The notes: a model not told the origin generated them from the letters alone. Numbered from the stretch's first letter, positions 34,801-49,800 are shown. The stretch: DNA of 64,000 bases from Branchiostoma belcheri (GCF_001625305.1 NW_017803888.1:62001-126000), one strand, 5' to 3'. Program-made: numbers and translations.

Positions 34801-37800
34801 GACTTGCTCAACAGATCTATAGCTTCCTCCTGCAGGGACAATGTACAGAGACAATGGTTGAATTCACTTGACATACATTAACGCTCCATATATAGAGACC
34901 AGTCAAGGGACTTGATGAGAACGGTCACATTACATAGATGATCGATATAGACAGGATTCTAAATGCTTGGGTTAAGGTGAAAAATAATCTGAGGGACCAC
35001 CTGAACATGACTACTACTAGTATCTCCAGGTGCTTCTCCTTTAATGTGCAAGAGGTCAGTAGTTTAGGTTTGACTGTACTGTACTTTTTACCTCCGGGGA
35101 AGGAGATATCCTTCCGCTGCAGCTGGAAGGTACTGTTTTTGGTCACGTTTGTGTGTTCGCAACTATAACTCACGGTGGGTTTGACGGATTACTTTGTTTT
35201 TGATACATGTATATGATTAGTTATTGGGGTCCGGATGATGCTTTTTGTTTGTCTTTTCTTTATATCTGTAAAAATATTTTGTTATTCACCAGGCTATACC
35301 ACACTACCTACAGGAGGGGGGTGTTAAGCCTGTGTTGTGTTTTTTACACTCGAATGAAAATGAAATCTAAGTGAATCAAGCCATTTTGACCCTAGTAATA
35401 ATACGTTTGTGTTGCCATCGTGATTTAGATAGATAGTTTATTTCAACACCAAAAAGCAAACCTTGCAGCAGGGATAAGAATCCCTGAATTGAAAGAGTTT
35501 GCGTACAGAAAATAAAAGTTACAATAGGCAAAACAAACACTATATACACACCCTCATATACACTATAATACATAAAGAATTTGTACCAAGCAAAAACTAT
35601 ATACAGATGAGGTTCAGGAAAAATAAAACTAGTGATACGTCAGTTCTTTGTTGTATAGGGCTATGGCCCTGTGGAGAAAGGACTGCTGGAGCCGCTTTGT
35701 CCCTAGCCCTGGGAGCACTCATGGCCTGGCTGTTCCTTAGGGTCCTGCCGGTAGCAGTTGCTCTCTGGGGGGGCACCAGGTCGTGTAATGGGTGTTCGGG
35801 ATTTAGCATCGACCTGAACAGGGACACGGCCGCAGACTCTCTCCTTTCCTTCAGAGAGGGTAGAGCTGGTACGTCGCGTCTCCCTCCGCAAGAGATGATA
35901 CGAAGTGCGCGACGTTGGACTCGTTCCATGCTGTTTGCTAGAGCTACGTTGCAACCGACGAGTAAAACGTGGCCATATTCCAGTACGGGGCGGATGAGTG
36001 ATAAGTATACTTGTATAAGATCGTCCACACTCATTCCCTGCTTGGTTAACAATCGCAGGAAATGAAGCCTGCTTGAAGCCTTTGCTACTGAAGCCCTGAC
36101 ATGTTCCTCCCAGGACAGCTTAGATATTTTAATATTTCTAATTACAAGGAATTTCATGTTATCAAAAAGGCGCATAGCTTCCACCTTGACTTCATGATGA
36201 TATCTTACCCAAATGAGGACAAAGTCGGATGATGGCGGTGTTGAGTCCACCGTTTCAACCAAAGTAGAGACTGTTGTTATGATATCGATGAGATTTTCTA
36301 TCAGAGTCTCTTCGTTAGCATGTTGGTCAATTCGATCCTTCAAACGCAGTATCTACGTAAACGAAACAAAAGATGATTTTTTATTCATAATGATGACGAT
36401 TACATTTATGTGGATACCTTATTCTATGGTCACAATTTCCAACCCGGGGCCCAATCGAGCAGTTTCCGGGAACGAAAAGTATGACAACAAATACAAAAGT
36501 TAAAAAACTATTATCACTATTTGTGCATATCTAATTTTTGACTACTATAAACAGCCCGACCGGGCCCAGGTCTGGAAATGTGAACTAAGCATTGCATTTG
36601 TATCAAAGAAGAGAATTAGAGCCTTATTTCTATGTTACCTACAAACAATACTGAACTAAACAATTCCGTTACCTGTTCAAGAGGAGTTAGTTTCAATTCA
36701 GCACTCTGTTGTTCCCCTCCGTCGCTATGTTGAACTGGAAAATAGTAACAATACGATGATAAAACATCTTCCATCAATAACTTGATAATATTTAGAAACA
36801 AATAGTGGACTGTCTAAGGGGACAAAGTGTTACGATAAAACTTTATGTAGCACAAAGTTACAGCCCACCCATGATAGAATATTAGAAATATTAGACAAAA
36901 ACTGTTCTTGTTTTGTAATACAATACACCTTTACTAAATTAAATACACACCTGATGCCGATGGTGAAGTTGGTGCCACAGTTATGGGCTTGAAATCTGTA
37001 AAATGAATAGCAAAGCTCTTTATTCATAACTTGTTTAACAAGTGCCGACCTTCGATGACTGTCTGTCATCTTCATTGGGGCGATTCTGACTGGTTCGAAT
37101 TCACTGTGCACTGGAGCTATGTGTCACTGGTTCACTGTGCATTTAAGTTATGTGTTACTGGTACACTGTGCACTGTGGCTAGGTGCTACTGCTAACAACG
37201 TGGTCCTAAACGTAAAGTAATTGTGACATGCACAAATACTGTTACAAGAATAGTGAGATATGCGATTCCAAATGTAAAGTAATTATTATACACTTGTATA
37301 TCGTTAACCAACAATGCTGAAGTCCCAAATGCAAAATTATATTCAATCATTCACCAACCTGATGAAACTATTTACGGATATTATAGTTTATGTACGACAG
37401 TCAATACTGACAATAGCTTTTTTCCCTAAACCTTAAACAGGTGATCAGAAATGTCAGAATTCTGCTATCTCATAAAAAGAGTAAATAACAACGATCAAAT
37501 GAGAACTTCAAACTCATGGCCCATGAAGACTATATATACAATCATGTAGTTAACAAGGTTTAAAAGGACAACGCAGTAATGCGTTTACTAGTCTGACCAG
37601 TTGTAATGGATGTTGTCGTCTCCAGCAGACCAGGCATAAATGGGTCTAATTCTGGCGTAGATTCTGAAAAGTAAACACAAACAGTTTTAGTGTGTTAGTA
37701 GTTTAGTAATGCAATTTTTCTTTATTTTTTCAAAATACAAACAATACAATACATAGCAGTGACACACTCAAGCGATATACAGTAGCTTATATTCAAGTCA

Positions 37801-40800
37801 CCACTTGACATCAAATAAAAATTACAAGACAAAAAAATCATATGGGTAATGTCCGGGTAACAAGAACAGAGCTATACAATTAAGATATTATCATTTGAAT
37901 ACTAGTTATGCAATTAGCCTTTGGGTTGTGGGGAAAAAAAGCATGCAAGGTTATGTTTTCCACCCAATAGATAAATAATTCTTTACCTGATGTTTGCGGA
38001 GTGGTAGCGACATTTTTCAACCAGAACGCGGTGACTTTTATCGTGTTGTCTGCTGGTGCCATTGTAGTGGCTTTTGAGCTTAAAGCATCAGTGTCTGAAA
38101 GAAATGCAAAAAAAAACTAAATTAAATATTTGCCGTGGCTTCTGTTTTTTTACCCTCATATCATGTATAGCATACATTCGTAGCTACATTCTACATTCTC
38201 AAAAAATCTGAGATTTGAAACCTCCAGGAGTTATAAATTACATAATGTTCACAACAACTACTGACAATTTCAGACATCACATTAACAGCAATGCAGCACC
38301 ATTACATAACTTAGAAGACGGGGGATGTTGCAATTACAATTCACAATACAGGCTTAACCACTCCTGAAAGTAGTGTGGTACAGCCCATTATTCTCTAACA
38401 GTGGACAACAACTGTTGATAGGCGGTACCATAGTCCCAGCAGCACAGGGGTGTCGAATTATTTCAATAAATGAATGTACAGACACCAAGAAATCCGCAAC
38501 AAAACACAACAAGCCACATCATCTGGGCTTGGAGAACTAATCATATACCGAAATCAAAGAAATCTGTCAAACCCACTTTGATTCATAGCTGCGAACATAC
38601 AAACACGACCGAAAACTGAAAAGAGTGCCTGGTGAGAACTCACAGGAGCATACAGTCATACCTGTATTGTCAACGCTCATGGCAACGGTGCTTCCAAAGC
38701 TGCCATCCTCCACACTACGTCCGTACATGCTGACGGCTGCAATCCGGACAACGTACTTCGTCTTTGGGAAGAGCCCCGTTATGTTGAACTCCATTATGGT
38801 ATAGGGTATGCTGCAAGAAGAGACAACACATATAAGGTGCGATGACCATTGCAAGTCCTTTTAAGTATGCACTTGTACGTATGTTCAATTTAGATAACTT
38901 TGTGATAACAGTGGATAATGAACAGACTTATAAAAAAAATCTTAAAACAGACTTTTTAAAACAAACGGTTAACAGCTATGTTGAGGCAAAGACATGTAGC
39001 AATCCTGTGTCCTGTGATAAGGCCATGCCAATGTAACCAATTGCTTCTCGGATTCACCCGATTAATTTTGTTATGATTTGGAAAAACAATTTAGGTTCTG
39101 AATCAACTCCAAAATTTTGGTATAAAAAATCTCAAGTGAATGTCTTACTGGTCATTACAGTTTTTTTCCATCTATCAGTACAGTGGTTTGATTAAAAGCT
39201 GGTATTAGATACTTAGTAGTTAGTACGTCCATCGTACGTAATATGCACAAAAGAAGGCAGTTTGTTTACCTGAAGTGTATCTCCTCCTGGCTGATAGCGT
39301 CGATTACTTTGAGGTCATAGGCGACAACAGCTGCTACAGGCGGTGTCCACATCACACACATCCAGGTGGAGGACGCGTCCCTAACCGTCAGCTCAGTCGG
39401 TGGGTCCGTAGCTGAAATTACGGGGTAAGTAACATGTAACTAGAGTCCGACGATATCATACCTTCGTCGGATGATGTTAACCTTTAGTATTACATAAATT
39501 TCACAATATTCTTCCTGGAATCCGCAAGGGTGATGACGTAAATAACCGTATAGCTAATATAGAGACGGGGGAAAAATTCTAGTGCAAAAGAGAAACCTTG
39601 ATAAAAAAGCCTAAAAATACGCCCAAACCCAAACTTCTGCTTGGAGAATAGGACTTTTGTGGCATGTATGAGCCAGCACTGATCGAGTTCTTAAGTTCCG
39701 TGGAGCCTCGGCAGCCTGGGTGCCGTCCTCCGTAGTTACTGGCTCTCTATTGTCGCTGACTATAATGGACTACGGAAGATGGCACCCAGCAGGACAGAGC
39801 CTCGGAGAAGGTGATTTTTTCAGTACATTCGATGCGCTCGTGGATGTCATCCATAACATTATGGTATAGATACTTAGATACTTGTTGCTCTCTGCTCACC
39901 TGTTGTACCTGTTAAGGATACTTTTTCAGAACGCCCAACAAGACTGATGGCCGTCAAGCTGACCATGTATTGAGTAGAAGGGACAAGTCCTTGCAGCAAA
40001 TATCTATCCGTGTTACCAGGCAAGGTGAGAGAACCTGTGGATCGGCGTTCCTTGTGTTGTTGTACACTGCCGTACGTCAGTTCGTATCCAGTAAGCTTGG
40101 CAACCGGCAAGACCCAGGAAAGAAACAAGCTACTAGGCTTGACATCTTCGATTATCAAATCTCTTGGACCATCGGTATCTGTGGTTAAAACACCAAATAG
40201 AGATAGAGATAAAGATAGTGATAGAGATATTAGAAGATTTTATCCAATATGTATCCATTCATGTCAAATTCATAACATTGTGCGCATCAGCAACAAAAGC
40301 TACAGCAACAACACTTCTCAACAAATGTTGCACAAAGATAGAAAAAAGGACAATTTAATGACAAGCAATTTTGACAACAAACATTTGTGCCAGCATTATG
40401 ATTAAACATTGTTGCACCAAGAATTTAAATATTTTGATAAAAATCTTCGTGTGATTGTAATCTAGAGTCGATTCCGCGTCACCGAGTGGGTTTTTTCTCC
40501 ATGTTTCTAATACGTTTGAATTATTTAGAAGAAAAGAATACCCTAGTAACAAAAGTTCTAAATTTTTCAAAAATTTGAAAAATGAAAATTTGAATATATT
40601 TGAATTCATTTATATATTTCTGAAACATTTTGAAAGTGACTGTACAAAGATCTCTTTATTTAGAATAAATTTGAACTACCCATTTGTTTCTTTCACTATT
40701 CGAAATATTTAGAACTATTTCAAATAAATGAAAAATGGTAGATGTGGGTAATTGCCCCCATAAAAGTAGGTGCTAATCCTTCTCTTCTGTATTCTTCTGT

Positions 40801-43800
40801 ATATTTTAGATTTCACTGCTGGACACTGGTGGCTCTTTTGTTGTAAGGCATCAATGCCTGACGCCCAGGCAGTCTACCCTGTACTTCACAGGGATGTGTG
40901 AATTACTTCCTTCCCATCCCACTGACCTATTTACAAAATGTTAGAAATAATTCGAAATAATGGTAAAAAATGGTAGAGTGCTGTTAGAAATATTTAGAAA
41001 CTATTGGAAATGTCATATTCCACATCAGGAATATTTCAAACGTTTTAGAAAACCAGGGAATTATTTAGAATATTGACAAGATGTTCAAAATATTTCCAAA
41101 TTATGAAATTTCTTAGACAAACAATTACAAAGAATTCAAAACATTTCTAAATAATGACAATAACAACCCACTTGGTGACGCGGAATGGACTCTACTTCCA
41201 CTTTTCAACATATTTGTGCAATTACAAAATGTATCTCCTATTTATGATATTTAAGGTTGGCGGTAAAGCAGACCACACGAGACACACTCAGTTTGTGGCA
41301 CCAAAATCTACTAAAATATAAACAAACATGGCTGATGACAATGACCAGAAATTGATTTTATGCATCGTCATAATGTGTCTTTAAGGTGATAAATAGGCTC
41401 TCACCTGTTACAGCTATTACGTTTGCTTGTGGTCCAGCGATGTGTGAATTGACGCACGTCCCTGCCACCAGGTACTCTGTAGCGGGGATTAGAGATGTGA
41501 AGGTGGCAGAGACCGCTGATGTAGGTACATACTGTATCGAAGTTACAACAGTCGTTTCCTTGTCTGTTACCCACACCTTGTAACCGACCACCAATGCTCT
41601 AGCAGGTAGTAACCACCTCACAGTGACTGATTTCGCACCGACACGACTAACACTGAAGTTTGTAGGAGGAGGAAGTTCTGTAATAAGAAAACGTTTAGTA
41701 TTAGACATCTGGAAACGTCTAAAATTAGAAATCTGAAAGGTAACATTTGCAAAGCAATTGCACACTGTTTACGTTACTTGGTCTAGCCTACAAACTACTG
41801 CCCTGTTTCTTCTTACTCGAATGCATGTATTATATGTTGACCAGACTCCCCCCCCCCAACTCTGTCCTGTTACATAATGTAATCCAACACCACAGGGTGT
41901 CTGCTACAGCACCAGTTACTGGTCTGAATTGGGCCTAAATTTGACCACCCTGTATTGCTATTCAGAAAACATGACTAACGGATAATCACCAGTTATACAC
42001 GTTACGCTGGCGTTAGCGCTGTCATTCCACATCCCAAAGGCAAGAACAGTGAAGGAGTACTGGACTCCGCTGTACAAGCTGGATATCACCGCGCTGGTGT
42101 CGTTACGGCTCTGGAAAGACGTCATCAGTGAGGGCTGGTAGATTCCTAGGAAGGAATAGACATTGTTAGTTTTTTGGCGACGCCTCAGGGGCGGAGGCAT
42201 CTTTTAAATATACTGTTGACTATTGACAGGATGATCCACATCACATGATAGTGACAAAGTGACCATCCTGTCAATAGAAAGAAAATACTATTGACTGTCA
42301 ATAGTGCAACTTTTCCCACAAACGATCCTGTAAATAGTGCAAATTTTTCCACTACTGACAGGATCATCCTTTTAATAGTGCAAGTTTTTCACTATTGACA
42401 GGATCACTATTCAGAGGATCAAATAGTGCAGATTTTCTCACTATTGACAGAATCTTTTAAACCCATTATTTGCGATCAATCAGATGCCAACATCTGCCAC
42501 CATGGATTAAACGCTAATCAAGTAACCATATAGCGTCAAAGTCGGAGCTCGAGTATGGGTTGGAATTGGTAATATTAGACCCCAACAGGTAATAAGGAAA
42601 AGCTTGTAGGTGTGTTAAGCCTTATGTACAAATTGATGAACTGCTAAAAGCATAATCCAGACAGTCTAGAAAAGTAAAAGGTGTCCATAGATACGAACCG
42701 GATGTAGGTATGTATGTAACACTGTAACCCCTGATGTCAGCAACTGGCTTGGTCCAAGTTAAGGATATGGAGGTCGTTGTTGTAAACGAACAGGAAAGAT
42801 TCGAAGCAGGGTCGAATCCTGTATGTATAAGAAGTGTCAACAATGATTCTCTGATCCTTTTTATATCATTATATTACAGGTGATTGAGTTGTCTGTCTTT
42901 AATTCTATTACGGGTTTGTGCATAAAACTACGTCGATGTCATGTTTAACAACGTCTAAAAAAGCTACTAAAAAATCTCAATCATGGATATAACTCAGCCA
43001 TATTGTTAGAAGCCAAACGCTTTTATCATTAATAGCTTTCAAACATTCTGTAATTATCACTCTCATATGTTACCTTTGGAACCTTTGCTGTTCATTACTG
43101 GCTGTTAATGTTTTTGTTATGGTTTTACTTACATTACTCCTGTTATACCTATTTTAACGACGATCCGGTTCCCTTGTTTATGTCAGTTATGAGATTGATT
43201 GTATCTTTGTTAGTGGTCCACTAACATAAGATCTAAGCTTGAGGATGTCATCCATAGAATTAAATCATTGTGGCCTTACTCTAAAACCAAAGCTAGAAAG
43301 GATCTCTTACCATCACAGGCAAACTGGTCCACAGCTAAACTATACCCAGATGCGCAGTAGCAGTTGTAACCACCAAGAGTATTATTGCAGAACTGTCCGC
43401 AGTCTCCGTTTGCTGTGTCACATTCGTCAATATCTGAGAAGAACATAATGGACATTTCAAAGGCATCCAATGCCATTCCAGGATGGCAAAACTGAAAATA
43501 TTCTATGATAGTGACACATACTGCCCCGCATCAACATTTCGGCATTTTTGCTCTATGAATGTCAAAATACATTAGAATACCTTTTTATCTTGATATTTCA
43601 TAGACTTTTAGTTACTAAAGTACTAACATTACCAGACTTTACAGAAATTTACATATACTACCATTGGTAAATCCAACTTTTCTTGCTGTGTATACATCGG
43701 ATGCTTCTGAATGGTATCAAGCATATTTGATATCGTGAATTTTTCAAATGCCAACATTGTTTAAGAAGGTGTGCTTACCATCACAGGTGAGTCCGTTGAT

Positions 43801-46800
43801 ATTCAGAATGTAGCCGGTACGACAGAGGCACTCAAAACTTCCGATGGTGTTGTTGCAAATTTGTGCACAGCCGCCATTGGTGGTATTACATTCATCTATG
43901 TCTGTTGTTGAAGAAACAAATTGTATTACAATAATGTTTGTAATTGTAACGGCATTGTAGAAAAGTATGGCGACAATCCAGACCCCTTTGATTCCTTGTT
44001 TCTCCAGTTTTTTGTTTACGTTTGCAGGAGGAAAACATATTGTTTTTGCTCTGTTTCTTTTTCAAACACATTTGATACAAAGATAACTGATGCTGTGGAA
44101 GACACCCTCTGGTGTTGGGTTAGGTTATGTAGCAAGTTGCAGGACAGAGTCGTAGAGGTGTGTGTGAATGTGTTTGAGTAAGAAGAAACTGTACAGAGCT
44201 GTATTGTGTTGGGCCATATAAGGGTAACAATTATGTAATGTAACCTTTCAAATGATATACATTTTCGAAAACTGGACGTCCTTTAGTACTTTGTTTCCTA
44301 CATGTATACTCTAGATGTTCGAAGTTCTGAAACCAAAGCACTACTAGAATGTGATGGAAAGTTGGAGGCCCACCAGTTACTAACAGTATATTATGTTATA
44401 ACTAAGAAGTGAATACAAATACCTACGCACCTTCACATGTAAGGCCGTCGATATTCAACACGTAACCAATGTGACAGGAGCACTGAAAACTTCCAATGGT
44501 GTTGTTGCACATCTGCTCACAGCCACCATTTTCCGTTGTACATTCGTTGATATCTGGACACAGATTGAGAAGTTAACATTGAAGCCCCTTTCACACGAGA
44601 GGCAGAGTGATCCAAAATTCCGTCCGAATGAGAATTCTTTGTATACCGGTATCCCTAACTATTTGAAGTGTATTCGGAAAATTTGAAGAGCACTCCAAGC
44701 ATTCTCATCGTGGCCCATTATTATCTCCCTCAAATGCGATCAGAATGTATCAGACGTTGTGGCTATGCTGTACGAATATAAAGAATGAGCCGGGATGCTA
44801 TCTGATTTTAAGAAATCTTTGTATATTGCTTGATTTTCAAATTGTATTCCTTGTGATTTTCAAATTGCATTCCTTCTTTATCATGCAAGGGAAACAATAC
44901 CAGCTGTTAGCTATCAAGTAGGTCATGACAAGAAAAACACGAGCTCTACCGGATGAAGTGATTAGTAATGACTTCCCCCTCTGGGACAGACGGAACCCAA
45001 CAATATCCATCAAAACCTGACCTAAGGACCATGCGAAAACACACACACACACACACACACGCATTCACACACACACACACGCACGCACGCACACACACAC
45101 ACGCGTGCACACACATACACACACGCGCGCACACACATACACACGCACCCACTAACAAGCAGTAGTACAGACATACCAAAAACCACACCTCCATTTATCA
45201 TGGATGTAATAAAATGTGTTCTTTACCATCACAGGAGAACCCGTCGGCGTTCAGGCTGTAGCCAGTTTCACAAGAACACAGGAAACTCCCGATGCTATTG
45301 GTGCAGTTCTGGTCACAACCACCGTTTGCATTGGTACATTCATCCACGTCTGCAAAATTTACGAATCAAAACTCAAAGAAAAGCTTTCAGTTTGTTTGTT
45401 TTAGTTGTAGGTGCATTATCTCTAAGTCTTAAGTTTTGTATGAACGTATGTTCAATCAATCAATGTTAAAGATTAACATTTTGTTATTTCTTGTTATTGA
45501 TAATTTTATGCGGATGCTGATGTAATATACAATATAAGTAATACAATTATTATAGCAATGATATAAAGAAACTTACTAGTCCAAAAAGAGTTCACTTACC
45601 GTCACAAGTAAAGCCATCACTACTTAAGCTAAAACCGACTAAACAGGAACACTGGAAACTGCCAGTAGTATTGGTGCAGGTCTGCTCACATCCACCATTT
45701 AAAGACATACACTCATCCACGTCTGAGGTAAGAAATAAAGTCAAGTAATGAAAAATGATCACCACAGCTTTTAATGAATTCTCGTAGATTACGCGACGCG
45801 GTTAACCTTTAAACATAACCGTTATATTTTAATCATTGAAGCATGTCAACAGTCTTTTCTCTCTTGAAACTTAAATATTATCTGTGTTGGTAGAAGTCAT
45901 TATGAAGCACGTTTGAACTGTAATTTCCAACACAAGAAATTGGTTTTTAGAAACTTGTACTTGAATTACATGCTAAAAATGATTTCAAGGAATGAAAATG
46001 CTTCAATGCTTATCGGGGGGAAAGAAAGAAGGAATTCAGCATAATTTTAATGCTAAAATGCAATAGATGCTTACCGTCGCAAGAGAACCCATTGCCACTC
46101 AAATTATAGCCAGGGCCACAAGAACACTGGAAACTCCCGGGGATATTGGTACACAGTTGTTCACAGCCGCCGTTGGCATAAACGCATTCGTCCAGGTCTG
46201 TATGAGCAAGAAAAAAACAACAATTATCTGCACTCACACTCAACACTTATCATAGAGAGACAAAGAGGAAGACCTGAAAATGATGGCGGAGCCCTGCAGG
46301 CGCTCAGGCCGGAGCCCGGCAGGCCGCGACGCGGAGCGAACTCCCTTCTTGAGGCGGGGAATCCAGCCCTCCATGCGGTTTAAAAAAGGCTCCATAATTT
46401 AGAAGTACTGCCTGTTGTCCTTGGAACTAGTATAGGTCGCAGAAATGACGTAACTGACAACAGTAACGCCTAAGAAAGTTCAGAAAGTGCAGATGAACTC
46501 GAGTACGTACGTGAGCTCCCACTGACCGCTACTAGTGATGACAATATACACATGACCTCTGGGTCAAGTTAGGTCAGGGGTCGTACTCTGTGCATCTATT
46601 TGATCTGTCGCCCAAATATTTAATTAAACTACTAAAACCACTGAATAGCAAGATTTTTTAGGTAACTATTAACACCTAGCTTATTAGGTACAACTTGTGT
46701 AACGAATAGTAATGAGTAAAGAATGTAGTGTTGTAACTTCTTCTTTCTTTGGGGTAATACTGACCAGTTTGTGTGCAAGGAACTTTGTTCACAATTGATT

Positions 46801-49800
46801 TACCATTATGGTACCAACAGTAACTTAATTGACGAAAACATACTGATAGCTGATAATGGCTGCAGACGAATGCCAAATATCCTGTTGCTGATTATACTTT
46901 GAACTACATATGCAACTTGATGTTGATTGTCTGCAAAATCTAAAAGGTAACAGAAACGAGATCAGTCCTGAGACAAAATTGAAATGCTTACCGTCACAAG
47001 CGAGACCATCACTATTTAAGGCATAACCATCTCCACAAGAGCACTGGAAACTTCCGATCAGGTTGTCGCAAATCTGTCCACAACCACCGTTCGCAGTTTC
47101 ACACTCATTAACGTCTGCAAGATAAAAGAAATCAAATTTATGTTTACCATCAACCTCAAATATGTACCCCTTGTGTTTATCTTATTTTAGTTTGTCTTAT
47201 TATGTCTACTAATTACAAGACAGAAAGTCAGAAATGAAAAAAATGAGATTCTAAACCTCTGGTAAGTATATAAATGAAATTAAAAAAAACATGACTTAAA
47301 CCCCAACAACTGCTAATAATCATAAAGCAAAAATCAAAGAAATCCGTTAAATCCGCCATTAGCCACAAGTCTCTCACCATCACAATAAAATCCATCGTCA
47401 TTCAAACTATAACCATCTCCACAGGAACACAGGAAACTGCCGACAGTGTTGGTGCACAGCTGATCACAGCCACCTCTGGCAGCAAAACATTCGTCCACGT
47501 CTGCATTGGAAAATGATTGAATGCATAAATGTACGTTTATGCTCTTACAAGCTAACTACAGGCAATTGAATAAACCGGAAAAATTAACAGTAATGTCTTA
47601 CTTAAAAACGGTACATACCAAGGCAAACTACGTAATGACTATGTACAATTTACAGATACAACTTGAGGCAGTTGTACATGTACGAACATATAGGGCTAAT
47701 GCTTTGTCGAGTTTCATAAGAAATACGAATTTTTCTGTTTTATATAAAAGCCTCAAGCTGGGGAAATTATCTTGTATAAAGTAAAGAGGGTATCTCTCTC
47801 ATTTCTATATAATGTACAATCAACTACAAAAAATGACACTCATCCTCAAGTTTATCTAAATTACAAAATTCACAAATTCTTTGCTGTAGAGGAATGCGGT
47901 TATGTCTGCCCTTGTTTATATGTGGAGTTTGTGTGAACTAATCCGGAGTTTTGTGATGGTTGTTCTATATACATGTCGAATGTTTGTAATTTTCGGATAT
48001 TTTTTCTTGTAAGTATTATTTAGTAATCTGTATGTTCCTAGCAGTGTGACAACTTATCAGGCAAAAACAAAACTGAAAACCTGGGACTACTTTAGTCATT
48101 CTCAAATGTAACCATTTTACAGCCTTCGGGAGGTCTGACTATGACTAGACTACTGAAGTATATAATTATTACTAGACCCTCTCACCGGAACATGTCAGAC
48201 CATCCACATTCAAGGTGTAACCAGTCCCACAGGTGCACCAGTAGCTTCCGATGATGTTATGACAGTTCTGCTGACACCCGCCATTTGCAAGCATACATTC
48301 GTTGATGTCTGAGTAAATGGACAAGAAGAGATAGAGATATCTTTATTGACACGCACAACAAAAGTATAGTATAGTATAGTATAGTATAGTATAGTATAGT
48401 ATAGTATAGTATAGTATAGTATAGTATAGTATAGTATAGTATAGTACGAAATGTAACAAATTCTGTTGAGCAAGCGGAAAGAAGGTGTGTTTTCCATCCA
48501 ATAACAATCCAATAAAAATCCATAATAAAGTGCTGTCCATCTTCAATAGATGAGTGCCGATTTACATATAAAGTCATTAAATTTTAAACAGTTAACTCCA
48601 TATATGTAAGTACCAACTGTTGGAAAACTTTTTAATACATGATTACAAGAGGTATGTACAATGAATTACACTTACCGTCACAGGAAAGGCCATTGGTGTT
48701 CAGGTTGAATCCTCCAACACAGGAACACTGGAAGCTGCCAATCGTGTTCGCACATACTTGATCACAGCCGGCAACTGCAGCTGAACACTCATCAACGTCT
48801 GCAAAAGGGCAAGAATAGCGCACGTACTAGTACCTTCCAACCTTTATTTGACCTTGAAAACTTACAAAACTTTTTGTCCATGGCCACTTTTCCAGAGTTC
48901 AAGGGAGGATGGTCAGGGGTCTTGTTTACAATGCTTCATTGTTACATTTTCAACAATAAGTTAATAATAAATCCCATAAATTCATAGATAATACTGATTA
49001 AATGCTAATCGCCAACAACATCATACCATATTTCATACAGCTTCATATCTAGTATAGTGATTCGTCGCTGTTTCAAAAGTTTAAAAGCTGTAGCTGCTGC
49101 AGCTCAAGTCTTGTTGTAGAACAATGTTTTTGACATTCTGCAATATTGCAGAACACTAAAACACGTGAAGTTGAATCTACTACTGCAGCCTGTAAGACGG
49201 ACTTTGTCCAATCAAAAGTATTGAATTCTCATTCTCCTATTGGTCCAAATCGTACCGTTGCATAATGGCACGTTACTACTCCATGTTCTGTCTCCTTGGC
49301 AGGTAGAACTGGACTGTCCCATCGGTTCATATCCTGGGTCACACCAGAACTGTACCACGTCCTGGTAGAAGTTGCGGCCATTCGAATTACCATTAATAGG
49401 CGACGGTAATATCGGGCACTGTATACCTAATAAAAGAAGTAATATGCATATAAAAACGGATACATGACAATTAAAAACTAAAATATAACGTTATATAACA
49501 GACGACTAGATACTAGATGAACGCGGCATCAGCTCGGGGCTTCCAACTAGTTCGTACCGATATATAAACAATAATCACTTCAAATAAAGAAATATGCTTA
49601 TAAAAAGGAAAGTTTCTATGTGACAATAAAAAAATTGAACGACTCGGAAGCAAGATTACGTTAACGATAATTAGTTTATTACTGACTTGTTGGACAAGTT
49701 TCAATTTCTGATTACATTTTCATGAACCTAATAAATAAATAAATAAATAAATAAATAAAATCTTACGAGTACAGGTTGGGACGGCCCCGTTCCACGTAGC

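Larger units (their letters stand above)
31665..34829 (-). other. Polycystin exons 28-33: GAIN domain, GPS and TM1
   Basis: Exons are 34739-34829, 34152-34327, 33583-33810, 32702-33191, 32450-32568 and 31665-31898. The 490-base exon carries the family mark [10 protein letters not shown] before the GPS. The GPS spans the last two exons: [11 protein letters not shown], then NCAVQVDL, then [11 protein letters not shown]. The W and C pattern is normal, but the autoproteolysis tripeptide HL-T/S reads F-R-S. TM1 follows ([17 protein letters not shown]). Confidence 0.88.
38662..42818 (-). other. Polycystin exons 17-22: four FN3 domains
   Basis: FN3-1 is split over 42699-42818 and 41990-42145 ([18 protein letters not shown]). 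FN3-2 is 41405-41677 ([19 protein letters not shown]). FN3-3 is 39900-40178 ([19 protein letters not shown]). FN3-4 is split over 39270-39411 and 38662-38810 ([18 protein letters not shown]). Each has the core Trp, the GY strand and a late Tyr. In this family the place before the GAIN domain is normally taken by PKD repeats or the REJ module. Confidence 0.88.
43311..48798 (-). other. Polycystin exons 7-16: ten calcium-binding EGF domains
   Basis: Exons: 48676-48798, 48186-48308, 47378-47500, 46992-47114, 46075-46197, 45600-45722, 45227-45349, 44431-44553, 43779-43901, 43311-43433. Each is exactly 123 bases and phase 1-1. Each opens with D[VIL][DN]EC and has six cysteines. Each has the Asx-beta-hydroxylation pattern C-x-[DN]-x4-[FY]-x-C-x-C (for example [12 protein letters not shown]). 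Such arrays form calcium-stiffened rods. The uniform length and phase point to growth by single-exon tandem duplication. Confidence 0.95.

Noticed and set aside
35597-36343. 248-residue minus-strand frame joining GAIN-region residues to a reverse-transcriptase tail
   Set aside because: It is a host exon (36209-36352) followed by a GTAAGA donor and then an intronic LINE in the same frame. It is not a fusion protein.
43311-48798. CRISPR-like array of evenly spaced units
   Set aside because: The repeated units are 123-base EGF exons separated by introns of very different length in a eukaryotic gene.
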